Source: Glandiceps talaboti (lineage: Eukaryota > Hemichordata > Enteropneusta > Spengelidae). From it: a stretch of DNA of 38,500 bases. Position 1 is the stretch's first letter, and each line of letters starts with the position of its first letter. The notes under the pieces were generated by a model. That model had not been told where the DNA came from and made no database searches. It worked only from the letters and a program-made list of their open reading frames with translations. The stretch covers positions 17,293,431 to 17,331,930 of the forward strand of contig NC_135564.1 in the NCBI RefSeq assembly GCF_964340395.1. Direction: 5' to 3'. The translations under genes were made by a program, and so were the position numbers. Shown here one piece after another: positions 1 to 14,100 of the stretch.

Positions 1-44
1 ATACACACACTTAGTTACATACATACATGTACGCACGCACATAT

Positions 45-45
45 G

Positions 46-124
<79 letters not shown>
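45..124. repeat. (CA)n microsatellite
   Basis: An uninterrupted CA run of about 35 units, with a GCGC-containing start. It sits 45 bp downstream of the exon 22 donor in the sense direction. It yields false ORFs of poly-HT and poly-VC. Confidence 0.98.
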
Positions 125-127
<3 letters not shown>

Positions 128-168
128 AATTACATGTCTTACCTCATATGTTGTTTCTCTACTCTTAC

Positions 169-247
169 AGGTAATACAACCTGAACTTCCCACAGTGTCA
201 AGAGAAAATTTATCAGACCACTCAGAATCCAATACTTGAAGACTTGC
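169..247 (-). CDS. VPS13: VPS13 exon 22 of window (VAB domain)
   Basis: 26 codons plus 1 base: ASLQVLDSEWSDKFSLDTVG then SSGCIT. 'L.v.dSe.Sd.FSlDtvGs.G.v.C' is the VPS13A/C signature. The acceptor is TTGTAG and the donor GTAAGA, with a (CA)n repeat beginning about 45 bp further into the intron. The gene continues beyond position 1. Confidence 0.95.
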
Positions 248-1578
248 CTACAAATATAAAACAAAACATAATATTATGGTGATATGTCATCTAAAATATC
301 ATAAACTACTTACAGACTATGTGATTATTAATGAAAATTCACAACTGGCCTGAAAACTTACCTGACAATTATTAATATGTTTTGTGAATTTGTTAAACTT
401 CTGTATTTGTGACATAATGACTGCAAAACTGGTTATCAGTGTTTTTTGTTAAAGGTGGTAAGCAGGTACCAGGGTTGCCTGGTAATTTGGTTCCCAAATA
501 AAATTATGGTAGATTGTATGGGAAACAATGCAACTTTTACTCCTTTCCCCCTTCCTGTTCCTCCACCTTAGCTAAAAACACTGGTTAACTTAACTTCTTC
601 TTCCTGTTACTGGGGATCCCCCAACTTAGCTAATAAACTGGTTATCTTACCTTCTTCTTGCCAAGTAGTTGTTTACCAAATGTAAACATGATAGGATCCT
701 GGAATTCTGCTGGATGATGAGTCACATTCTTGTCATCTGTCCCCTAAAATTAACAACATGTATAAAACACTTAAACCAAGTCACTTATAAAGTATAGCAC
801 TGGGATAATCAAAGAATTCCCATGTGAACGTCTTTAAAGAGGCAAGTCAGAAACCTTGGCATCATTATATACAGGTATGTTACAGAGACATCACATAGGC
901 CTTATTTTGAGCATGTCACTTGACCAGATCTGTTTTTTGAGCATGTCACGTGACCAACTCTGTGTGAGAAAATATTCACCAAATCCAAACAAAAATCTTG
1001 CCTGCCTATCCCTTTTACTAATTACTATCATTAATACAAGATGTAATTCTGCTGCTTTAAAATCTCTGCAAAGATGTATTTTTCACATTAAACCTGTCTG
1101 ACTTTCCTTGTAATACCACTTTGGTACTTAATGGTACCTTACACACAAAAGAAAGTCCACTTACTTGCATAGATCTCTCTACACATGACTTTCCCTGGAA
1201 CCCTACATTGTTAGTAATAGTACTTACCTTGTATGCAAGAGGTAGTCCTGTCTTGTTAACCATCCAGTATGGTGCATATACAGCCATATCTTTGAACCCT
1301 TTATCATAGTTAACAAAGACACCAAGTTCCATAGTTACTTCGTGCTTTCCCTCATATCCTGTGAATTTCCATCCAGACAATTCTTTCATTCCAGGTCTGA
1401 GTGTCATCTTTGAAGTCCATTCTTTGTTTTGATAGTTAGGTATCTGTAAAGACATAGATTCAAGTTACAATTTGCAACAAATGAGTTTTCTTGTGCCTGT
1501 CACAATGATGTTTCTAAAGGACTACAAAGTTAACATATACAAACTATTGAATGCGGTGGTACCAACACTGACACGTGT

Positions 1579-1676
<98 letters not shown>

Positions 1677-2019
1677 CCCTATACATATATATCTACACAT
1701 AACATTCAGATATATTCAGGTGTTTACCTAATATGTCTTGCCTATAAATACCTTTTATTCGAAATGTCGGATTACATCTATTTATTCGGACTGTCTCACA
1801 AGTTCCTTATGCATTTCTTTATATCTACACTACAACAACTGTATCCCATTGTTACAGCAAATTACAATACATCATTGTCAAACAAAACAAGCCTTACCCT
1901 CATCTCTAGTATTTTCCCCATATCTGCATTAAAGAGTGGTTTACTTTCACCACCTTCTAGTACAACCTCTTCAGCAGCATCCTACAGGTGGAGAAAGTAC
2001 ATCAAATCAATCAATCAAT

Positions 2020-2054
<35 letters not shown>

Positions 2055-2061
2055 ATCATTG

Positions 2062-2136
<75 letters not shown>

Positions 2137-5100
2137 TAAATTTATCAATCCATTTATAAAGTGCTGGTTTTCAATAAAACATACATTTCTGAGGCACTGT
2201 ATAATTAGTTGAAGGCTTTTGGGTCCACACCTAAAAATCAGCACCCAAAATGATCATAATGACTACTATATAGTAGTTATAGATAAAATATACTGCTAAT
2301 TGAAATGTACAATGTCTAATCATTGGTATTTTAACAATTTCAGTGACTCTATTGTTGGTTGGTTGAAAAAAATAATACCCAATGCACAACTAGTAGTTTT
2401 AAAAGGTGAAACGGAGATATAAAAGGCCACGACTGTGTAGGGTTATTGTCAAATTTGAATGTGCTACACAGTGAACAACACATCAATCTATGAAAATCCA
2501 CAGCAATGTGTAGCTGGTGATTTTGGTAATAAATTTGGTATGTGTGGACGTGTGAATGTCTTGGGAATGCATGTGTTGTCACAGAAAGTTGATATGTATA
2601 CATGGTATATACAATTTTGGACAAAACATGGTCAGACTGAGGCTTGTTCATTACTTGTACTGAAACACCAATACTATTCATTACTCTTAATTATTCAAGA
2701 TTAAATGTCAGGGTGCTATATCTCAAACCACTATCATAGAGTAGTGGTCTGAGGTGCTATTAAACGACAACCACATGGGTGGCCAGCTTCGCCTTAAGTA
2801 TGCTGTGGCTGTAATACACCTTGTAATCCTTACCTGGAGTACAAGTGTATATGTGTGTGTCTTACACCTTGTAATCCTTACCTGGAGTACACATATAACT
2901 TTGACTGGTAGTAAATTCTTGACTTGAACAGTTGGCAGTATGTGTAATAGATAGGTAGGTGATTTGGCTATATTACCAGTTATGTGATCATAACTCTCTT
3001 TCTCAGCATGTACCTGTACACAGATTGGGTTAAGAAATTAGATACATACAAAACAGGTTACAACTGCTGACATCAAACTGTGAACAAATGGAATCTGTTA
3101 CAAACAGGGAAAGTAAATAACTGAATTGGATTAATAACACTTGGCACAGTATGTTGGAAGTACAGAGACTTATATTACATTCCATCATTTGATAGAACAG
3201 TTGTATGGCCTCTTTACATAATAGTTCACGTTAACAAACAAATTAGGAGTTCTCTTGGCATTTCACTTACACATAAAGAAGTAATAAAACTGTTCTTATC
3301 AAACCATGAAATATAACACAAGTCCCTGCTGTTCCAAAATGCTGTGCCAAGTGTTACTACTCCAATTCATTTGTTTACTTTCCCTGTTTGTAACAGGTTT
3401 CATTCATTCATGGTCTGATGTCTGCAGTTGTATGACTCCTATATTCATTGAAATAAAACAAAGCTTGGGTAAGACTTGCAGGTGAGCGATGGAGGGGATA
3501 TAAACTATTTTATAAACTGAACACTTCTTGAGTTCTTGAGTTGACCATTTGGTTTGCTCTTTACAGCTTGATACAGCATCTTGTTGGAGCAGTTTGTCAA
3601 TTGTTTTATTCATTCTACAGAATTTGTGGTCTTTGAAAAAACAAAAGATTACACAGCTTTGTGGATGAGGGCGCTGTTTGAAAGTTTGGTCAAAAGTGAA
3701 GGTGTGAATCAATGAGTATTTAGAACATCTCAATTTCCCTGTTTTTGATGATAAAAGCCATTAAAATTCTCAGACAAATCAAACAGTTCTCCTTTTAATT
3801 TTTTTTTTCAATGATATGACTTGTAGGAACTCATAAAAATGGTTTACTTGAAAAGCTTGTCATTCATTTTAAAATATCAGGTTTTGTGGTTTACCTGAAG
3901 TATGGAATATAAAATATAGATAAACGTTAGTGTAATACAAAAACTACTGTAAAAAAGATAAATGTTACTTGTCAAAGAATTGTAGAAAATATAAAAATTA
4001 CCATCTATAACAGGTCACAAGTATACTATACTATAGCAGCTTTACATTAAACTTATTGTGCAGTGTGTATGTGTATGTATGTGTATGTACGTGTGTATGT
4101 GTGAGTGTTTGTGTATGTATGTGTGTATGTGTGTGTATGTATGTACGATGTGGATGTACTATGTGTATATGTGTATATGACTACACTTGTGTGTATATTT
4201 GCAACAGTGAGTAGTATTGAAGTACTTATGATAGAAATAACCTAGAAAACATTCTATAAACAAATAAAATCTAGATAAACACCTACAATCTTTACAGGAT
4301 TAAATATACTTTGTCATTTCCATCAATCACAAAGTGTTACCTGACTTTATGTACAAACCACTGAGAACAGATTACTGGGAAATAAACACTAAAATTTCCA
4401 ATATACTGGCTGACATCAGAACACTTCACCATCACATAATGTTTTCTTTCTTTTGGTAAATACAATGAGATGACTAAGAACTGCACTTTAAGACCATCTC
4501 AGTGGTTATACATGTGATGGTGAACCATTCTGATACTGAATGTAGTTCTATACACATATAGTAACAGTAAAAGTGTCTAGGATCATGGTTCATACACTTT
4601 TAACAGTCACGTAAATTTTAATGATTTTACTGGAATTTTCATGATCAACTCGTCAAAAGGACACTATTTGACATTGAGATGGAAACTTAACTAATAAACA
4701 AGTACAAGAAAAGAATTTGAATCTTTTGACTGGGTGCAAACTTGTCAAAGATTCAAGCAGTCCTGTTTGGAACTCATTTATCAGACAAGTTGCATCTTTT
4801 AAGCTCAAACTTTGTCATCAGATTTGTTTTCCATCGGTATAACTGATTGATAAGTTTATTGTACTTTTCAGACACTGGAAATATTTAATATTGTATTGAC
4901 TGGTTATTTCATAAATGTCATTTGTCAGGAGTCTCCTTAAGTAAATTTTAATTTCTTCCAGAACTTTAAAGGACTTTTCATAAAGTGTGTGAGCCATGAT
5001 AAAACACCAGAAACTTTACATATGATAGGTGGGTGTACAGTTTAACCGAATGATGTTAGTAGAGGAACTGAAAACACATCATTTTAACCAAAAACTGACA

Positions 5101-8100
5101 CAATTGGTTCATTTATGTTTTACATGTTATCTTCAATTTAATCATGCACAACACTTACAACTCAGTCGACTGCAACAAAGATTGTTTTAGTGACAATTAT
5201 ACTCACTTGTACATACAAGAAAACTCCCTCATCTTGATTAGTCATATCGGAATCCTCATTCTTGAAATCAACACATAATGTATAATCACCATGTTAACTC
5301 GGACTCAGTCTTGAGTTCTCAAATATATTTGCTTAGATCATCTTGGAAATTATAAACTAATGAAACTATCAACCAAGATTTTAAAGCCTGGGGTATGCTT
5401 TACCCCTTCTTGGCTATTGATGTTGGTTTTTTTAATATCCATAATTGATGATTTCTGTTCACTTTTTTTTTTTAATTTTCAATGATGCAACTTTCAGGCT
5501 ACCAAGTTGTAATGTCACCAACTCCACTGACAGTTATGGAACTGTAAATTCAATCATACTCCTAATGCCAAATTTGTCAATTTCAAACACCCAAAGTCAA
5601 GATGCCTAGCAAAGTCTTGGGCCAAAAAAAGAAGAAGAAAGAATTGTTTCTGGTCACCACACGCATGACTTAAATACCCTTGTGTCGGCCTTTTTTGTGT
5701 GTTTGTCCAGCCCATGCTGTCTGCAGATCTGAGAGGAAACACAAAAATAACCCTCCCTACTTCAGTGAAGACAACTGCAGAGCCAATCATGAACAAGTAA
5801 ATGACATCTGCCCAACATACACACTTGCTTTAAAGTACTAAATAAAAAAAACAGTAACTGCCATAAATAGTAGACTGAGTGACAGGTTTGTTGGGAATAA
5901 TAACCAAAAAAAAGGTTGTCGCACCACTTTAAACAAACTGTCCTGGCCAGAAACAATTCTCTTTTTTTTTTTGGCCTTAGAAATACACATTTGGACATTT
6001 TTACAGTTTAACCCTTCATGATGCTTTTTTCTTTTTTTAGTGCTGTAAAGCGCATTGAGACTGTTGCTTAATGCGCTGATAAGAATGTATTATTATTATC
6101 TATCAAGGAAATCTTGCTGTAGTAATTACACACTGTTATACAAATATAATTATGGTAGTTGTTGAACAGAAGTTACTATGATTTCAACTGTTACTTTATC
6201 ACTGGTGGACGAATAAAACAGACTTTGAATGTCTTATCTTTTTATCCTAGGAGTCATATCTACTTCAGTAGTCAGAGGATTGTAAGTCAGAGGTACAACA
6301 AGACAAAGTAGTATATAACATAATTTACAGAATCTTACTTTCTCTTTTTTCTGCACTTTTGAAATGTACAATTGCATTAAGAATTCAGTAAAGTTGTGAA
6401 TAATGTTTGCATGAATCCAAACAATCCAAACACTGACCAATGAGCATGAAAAAATTATTACAAAGTGGAAGTAATGGTGACACTACAACTTGATCAGCAT
6501 AGTTAAATGAATAAAATTCCAATATCAAGTCTAGTTTTATCACATTTCAGTACACAAAGTCGCCATTCACCAGTTTACAGGATGTACCTATACCAAGATA
6601 CCGTCTTACAGTGTATAACTTGGAGTTAACATCATGCAACAAAGCACGATAGAATCCATTGAATCCTTTGGCATGATCTTCCTCAAACATCCAATCAAGT
6701 CATTGACACCAAGAGACTTGCATAGCGTAGTACCACAGACCATGAAATACTCACAAATGGCATTGCAATACTTAAAGGGACACAGTCTGTAACTTTACAG
6801 GGTTAGATGGTTACTAAGTTTCCGTATTATCCCAACTACTACTAGAACATATCAAATCATGTCATACAAGTGTAACAGCCTACACCAGAAAGTAAGACAT
6901 GATGTACATATGTCAAGGTAACATAATCTTTTTTGCAACCCAAAAATTACAAAAAAATGGCAGTCTTAGTTATGAAGTCTCTGTGAGAAACTGGTTTGCT
7001 TCAAAATGAATGTTAGTATTATTATGTATTAAGGCCTAAATAAAAAATGTGTGGTTCTGATTACACTCAGTTTTAGAATAGGTGGGGTAGATTTCTCCTT
7101 TTAAGTTGATGTCAATTTCTGCATCCACAATTTCTTGCGAGACTTCACCACTATTTTCATGATTTTATTACTTTTTTCTTGAATACGTAAAAAAAATGTT
7201 TAGTGTCAGCAGTGAAAAACTAGGTGGGGTTATCGGAACCAAACAAATTTTTTTTAGGCTTAATAGTATGTATTTTGAATACACACTGAGTTTATCCTAA
7301 ATGGGGACATGGTTACAGACTGTGTCACTTTCAATATACAGATCACCTTACACCCTTTCATAATGTGCAGTCATCTACATAGTCACAATGACTTACATCC
7401 ATAAGAGGACAGTAATGTAAAACCTTCACATAATACCGATGGTAACTCCACAAGTGAAAAGTAACAATGTTCACCACTAATGACATCATTCCAAAAGCTT
7501 GAGACATGCTGAAGAATAGATTGACCAATGAATACAGTCCATTCTAGTAGAGTTGTTACCATGGATACCACAATATGATGGTGTCTCAAATCCAGGCAAT
7601 GATGAAGACTGCAAACATACCCCTTCAGTACCGAAGCACTTTCCTCAATAACCATTTTTTCTAATTTTTTGTCTTTCTTTAACTTTTCTTACTTATTTTA
7701 GTGTTAAATAAATCATATGTAAATGATCCTCACTATTGTATTGATATTTGGATGAAAGTGATAATTTCACACAAACAATCATAAAATTAATTTTTTTTTA
7801 CCATATTTCTGTTACATCTCAAGTTTGGTAATAAAGGGATTTACAAGATCAACAAGGTCACATGGTAGCTTTATGTATTCCATGAGAACAAGTTGGTGCA
7901 GAAATATTTTTTTATTAATAAAGACCATATCAGGATTTAAGCATGATGCTATACAGTTATCATGCGAATATCAGTGTCTTTGTTATTATGGTGTGATTAG
8001 AGTTATATTCTGGTAGCACTCTGACTTAAACTGTCTTGACAATTCCACCTAGCTTTCAGAGGCATGTAGCCTACTTCTTCAGTTGCCAATGAATGAAGTG

Positions 8101-11100
8101 AAAGTAAGAGTGAGATCTAATGTTATGTTATTTTATTTCATTTATTTATTTCCAAGGATGACCTACGGGACAAGTGCCATTCACAGGCTCCAACAACAAA
8201 ACTGTAGAAAACAAACACCACCACATGTGCAAAATAAAAGTGCACTCAAATGGGAAGATGTTGTGGAAATACTGATTTTTAGCATTGAACTTTCAAATCT
8301 GTCCTCGTGAATGGTCCACATCAGTGAAAGAATATAAACAATATAACCCCTAATTTACCCCCACCCCGCCACGGACATAAAATGGCACAACAGCTTTCTA
8401 TACTCCCTTAAAAGGGGAATCTACACATCACCATATCAAAGACACTGACATTGCATGTCAAACTTATTGTGTCTTTACCGTCAACATGCTAAGTGCTTGT
8501 GACTCTAAACCCCTCAAATGTGTCACATTGACTCAACCTCAATATATCAGTTTGTACTTACCGTAAAGTAATACGGAGCATTGCCTTCTTTTTCGTAGGC
8601 ACATCTAAACACTGTATTGTGTTTCCCATTTTGCTTCAAGTGCCATAGACTTTCCCATGATATAGCAGAATCACAAAGTCTGTATCTAAAATTTTTTTTT
8701 TTTTTTTAAAACATAGTTCATGTATTAAACATAATTCACATCAAATCAAACTTATGAATTCTTAGAGTTGTTGCAATCGACAAGTTATATTTTCTGTAAA
8801 CAATTCTTTTTCCAAATTAAAGATACTTGAAAAATCTTTACTAGGGCTGAGCAAGAATTATACAAAAAAGCCTAGAAATTTATTTAAATTGAATTTTTTT
8901 AGGCCTAAATGTCAAAGGAGGATTTCTGTAATCATAATCTATGCTTTGCAGTCTTTGTAAACTGTACGACATAATCCATGCCTCCACCCCAACCCCACCC
9001 CACCCAACCCCCACCACACCACACCTTACCCCACCCCAACCCCACCCACCCCAACCCATCCCACCCCACCCCAACCCCCACCATACCACACCCCACCCCA
9101 CCCCAACCCCACCCCACCAAACCCCACCCAACCCCCACCACACCACACCCTACCCCACCCGACCCTACCCCACCCCAACCCCATCCACCCCACCCCATCC
9201 CACCCCACACCACACCCCACCCCAACCCACCAAACCCCATCCCAACCCCCACCACACCACACCACACCCTACCCCATCCCCATCCCTTGCCCACCTTCTT
9301 CTCTGACCAGGTTACCCTGTCTAGGATACAACCCAATATATCAATTCTTGTTACTACTCCTGACATAAAATTTCACTTCATAGCATTTTGTTGTAGATTT
9401 AGGTTTACCTAATTGTACTATGTATGCACTTTTATTTCTGGACTCTGTTTTGTGTTTTCATCTGAGTGAACTGTTACTCTAGTGTGATGAGTAAAGTAAC
9501 TCCAATTCTGATTATCACCTACTAGGTATATCTTAAGAATAATATCATTTTTGGTTTCTTGTATGACAACATGATTTTAGTATACCATGCATTCCTGTAC
9601 TATAGTTGTGCATGACAGTAAGTCAACCTTTTTGTTCTATTTTGACCCTCCAACATTAGTTACATTCTATTACAGGTACCTAAAATAAGAATTTTTAAAA
9701 GATGACGTCCTTACCCCATGTGAGCTGGTTTGACATAGAGATCTTGCCCATGTGCTGCTGTAAGAGGTACTCTTCCCCTCTCATTGGCTTCTACATGGCC
9801 AATGTTTACCATCTGGTTCTCAGTACCCACTGTGTATAGTTCCATGGCAAATGGCATATTGTTCTCAATCTGATGAAATGAAATGTAATGTACAAACTCA
9901 TAAAAACTACATCACTACTCTAGTTGACCACTAGAGGACATGATTTACAGGAAAGGACATTGGCATGTCTTTTTACCAATGTATATCTCTTCTCTACTTG
10001 ACCACCAGAGGGCATGATTTATTGAAAGGTCTATTGACTCGTCCTTTTCATCCAGTCACATCATTTCTCTACTTTACCACTAGAGGGCATGCTTTATTCG
10101 AATCGTCTTTTGACTAGTCTTTAATTAACCATCACCATCTTTGCTATACTTTACCACTGCAGAGATCATAATTGATCAGAAAGGTCTAGAGATCTTTTCA
10201 CGATCTACATCACTGCTCTATTTTCCAGCCACATCATTTCTCTACTTTACCACTAAAGGGCATGCTTTATTCAAAAGGTCTCTTGTCATTTAACCATTGC
10301 CATCTTTGCTATACTTCATCACTGGAGAGCGAGACTGATTAGAAAGGTCTATTGACTTATCTTTCCATGATCTGTATCTCTGCTCTATTTGATCGCAAGG
10401 GCAGTGAGTTATTGGAAAGGTCTATTGAAGGTCTCTTACATACCTGTAACGGTGACATAATGTGTACTATTTTACCCCCTAACTCAGCCTCTACATGCAC
10501 AACAACTGAGTAGATAGTATGAGGGTAGCCCTTCAGTTGTTCCAAGTTGTAGATTCTCTTTGAGGCCCTGTTGATGGGGATGTTGAAGATCTCCTTGAAA
10601 CCTTCAACCTGCAATAAATAAGTCACAAAACTGAATCAAGTTTGGGTTAAAACTAGAATGTTACTAACACTCTCTAAGACCAAACTGACTTGTTTTAATA
10701 ACTGTATTCCAGCTGGTGAAAGAATTCTACCCTGCTGTACAAAAATAGCTGATTTGAAGGAGGTGGTTATCTCGTACCTAAACAAGCACAGTATTACCAT
10801 CATCAATAATGCTGTTTACAAATATACCATACATATCATGCATTATAATTACTTTTGGCATGCCATCAGAACTTCTCCAAATTCTAAATCTATTTTCAAG
10901 AGTCTATGAAATGTAATTCAGTTTATCTCAATAACTGAATCATTTAGGAACAAGATCAATACTTCAATGTAGGATAAAAAACTAAATTCTTTCGGGGGGG
11001 GGGGACCATTTTAGTTCTCATCCTACAAAAATGATTTCATTTTTCTTCAATCTGTTTTGTACCCCTACATACAAATATTTCTATATAAAAAATGTCTCCA

Positions 11101-14100
11101 AATTGAGAAATGGAAAAATTTTCACTATAATAAATGCATGGCATACATTTTACAATTTTCATTTTGGCCAATTTAGTTAGAAGGGGGGGGGGGGATGTGG
11201 TATGAGGCCTAACTAAATGAATTTAGTTTTTTATCCAACATGGAACTATTAATCTCACCCCTTATCTGTGCATGAATTTCATTTCACGAAGTCACTCCAA
11301 TACATGTACATTTCACAAAATGTCAATACATTACGGTGTTCACAATGCATATTGCAATAAGTAGCAATACTTCAGTACTGTGATTATGGTTACAATGCAT
11401 GTTACATAATATATGTACACAGATGGTATAATGCTACATGGTGATTTTCAAGGACACATTACATCAACATACAGTACTACAGCACTGTAACTAATGTGGT
11501 GGCTACAATGCACAATAGTGTATTACAGCAAAGGAGCACTGCATTTTGATGAATACAATGCACAACGAAAACATGTTGCAATACTGCAGCCCTGTAATTT
11601 AGTGGACACTGCACAACAACATTTGATGATTAAATGCAAATGTAAATAAAAATATATTACAGCAAAGCAGTACTGTGATTTGGCAATGCACAATACATAT
11701 ATATTACAGCCCTGTGACACTGCATGTTGGCTTTTGGTGGACAATACGCAAAGATGGAACAGTACTGATTCAGCACTTCAATTTGGTGATCACAATGTGC
11801 ATTAGCTATTTATTACAATACTGCAGCACTGTACTTGGTAATTTGGTGAACACAATGCACAAACAATACAAAGATATTACAGCACAGCAGCACTGTAATT
11901 TGGTGGACACAGTGCACAGTGCAGTGACATTATGCAGGCACAATACTCATATTACTTTATTTATGGTGACATCTATCTAACACTGTAAATGAGGGTGAAC
12001 ACAATGCACATGTTCTTACACAGATAAAACAATAATCTAACACTGTAAATGAGGGTGAACACAATGCACATATTGTTACAGATAACGCAATATTGTAACA
12101 CTGTAAATAAGGGTGAACACAATGCACGTATAACACAGATAGCTATAACACTCTTAGACTAACACTGTAAATCACAATGCACATTACACAGATAACAAAA
12201 CATTGTAAAAGAAGGTGAACACAATGCATGTTACACAAATATCATGGTAATGCAGCACTACACATATATATATTATGATCACAATGCACAAAGTGTTACA
12301 AGGACATCATAATAACAATAACTGTAATTCAATGGTCACATTCACAAATACCAAATCATTGCTATGTTCTGCATCAGGGGTAAAAACAAACTGACATTCT
12401 GAATTTTCTCAAAAACAAAACACAAGTCACTAAAAATTACTAGTTAAAATCTAAATAATCAAATACACCCACTACTAAATTCTTACTGTTTATAAATTAT
12501 ATTACATCAAACACTGACTACACATCACAGAAAAAAAAACAGTTTATGTTTTATGTACACATTCACAAAATCTGATTTCTTTTTACTTCTTATCTTATAA
12601 TAACAAACAGCGTACCACAGAACGTTTTTAATTTATCAACTTTTTTTTAGGATGGGGACATTTTATCTTACAAAGTTTACCACATAATACAACCTGTATC
12701 TTATACAATTCTACTCCTAGACTACCAGACTGTTTTGACAAATATCCACATCTACATGTCCAGTTAACAACTACATCACAATTCTATTTCTACTCGATAC
12801 CAATTTGTAACCATGCAGTTATGTTGGGTACGTCTTCTACCTCATCTACTAGTTTCTATTCTTCACAGTTTACATCATAACTCCCATCAAATCTAGTTTA
12901 CAACATTATACATAGACACCAGTTATAACAGATGAGTCTAACATCTGAAACATCTACCAAATAGGATCCTATCAAATGCAAACACTAACTTCTAGCTAGT
13001 CTACATTCATATATAGAATACTTGAAAACTTTACCAGGCAGTTCGTTTTGTTTATTTGTTATTGCTACACTACAGCACCACTATTTTTATATAAACAGAT
13101 GCACCCCGGTAAGTACAGTCTCTGAGATCTTAGCCAAATATGCTTGTCAATGCTTGCTGATGGTTAGAGGTGTCATTTTGGTGACCGATTGGTACGAGAC
13201 ATTACAATCTCTTACCATACAATTACTGAGTTAATGCATGAAATTGTATTTATAGTCTTTTAAATCAAAATTTCGATAAAATGTGAATTTGAGTTATCCT
13301 TCATTTCAAATACTTCATAGCTGTCATAACAGGCAGGAAGAGTGGCCTGGCAGGCATTCTCTCTACACAGCCTGCAAACTTGCGAATTCAAACTAAGTAT
13401 TTTGGGAAACCCATCATTTTCTGCAACATGAGAAAAAATCAGCATAAATTAATTAGCATGTTACATGTTGATGTTAAAGTCATTTGTACAAAGGTCACAT
13501 TTCGGTATAGGCCAACTAAATAAAATCCAGCTAATTTGACACAATTGACATCATAGATGCATCATGTGACTCATTAAACCAATCAGTTCTTTGCAAGGTA
13601 TTCATGAAAACTACTGAGTTTAAAGTACTGAGTTTGCAGGCTTTGGGGAGAGAATGTTTGCCATATCCAGCCTGCTATGACAGCTAAACACTGAGTACAC
13701 CTGTCTTGTGTTCAATTTTATAGAAGTTGTTTTCTACACACAGTCTTTAATCTATATGACCTTGAGGTGCATCTTTCAATATAATTATAGCATTAACTTG
13801 GTGATATAGATGAGGATTGGGTATTTATTTTGGATTTTATAGAACAACTTTATCATGGCATCCTACTTGAAAAAACAATTGAAACAACATATGCCAAGTC
13901 CTAGTTTGTAACTCAATACATTGCCAAAGCATACTAAATATGTAACATGTTTGTACATGTACATACAATAACAAACTTTTTACACATTTTTTAGCTTTTT
14001 GCAATGTATTGAGTTGCAACCACAGACTTGGTCAATGTTGTTTCACACTGATTTTTCAAGTAGGAAGCCAAGATAAAATTGTTGTATACATGAAAAATCT

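Larger units (their letters stand above)
9911..10437. repeat. Degenerate minisatellite with CTCF-like cores, array 1
   Basis: About six units of 75-95 bp. The unit is 'ctctacTTgACCACTAGAGGGCATGattTATTggAAAGGTCTATTGACTtgTC'. The array runs up to the exon 16 donor: the last AAAGGTCTATTGA is about 25 bp from it. The same unit recurs at 18597-18860. Confidence 0.88.

Noticed and set aside
2820-2900. CTTACC pairs read as donors of a minus exon
   Set aside because: No open frame with an acceptor and no VPS13 motif; they belong to a 48 bp duplication.
7556-7574. Third X-box (GTTACCATGGATACC)
   Set aside because: The second half-site GGATAC does not fit RGYAAC.
8932-9412. Long overlapping ORFs of W/G and P/H on both strands
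   Set aside because: Artefact of the C-only minisatellite; no start context or domain.
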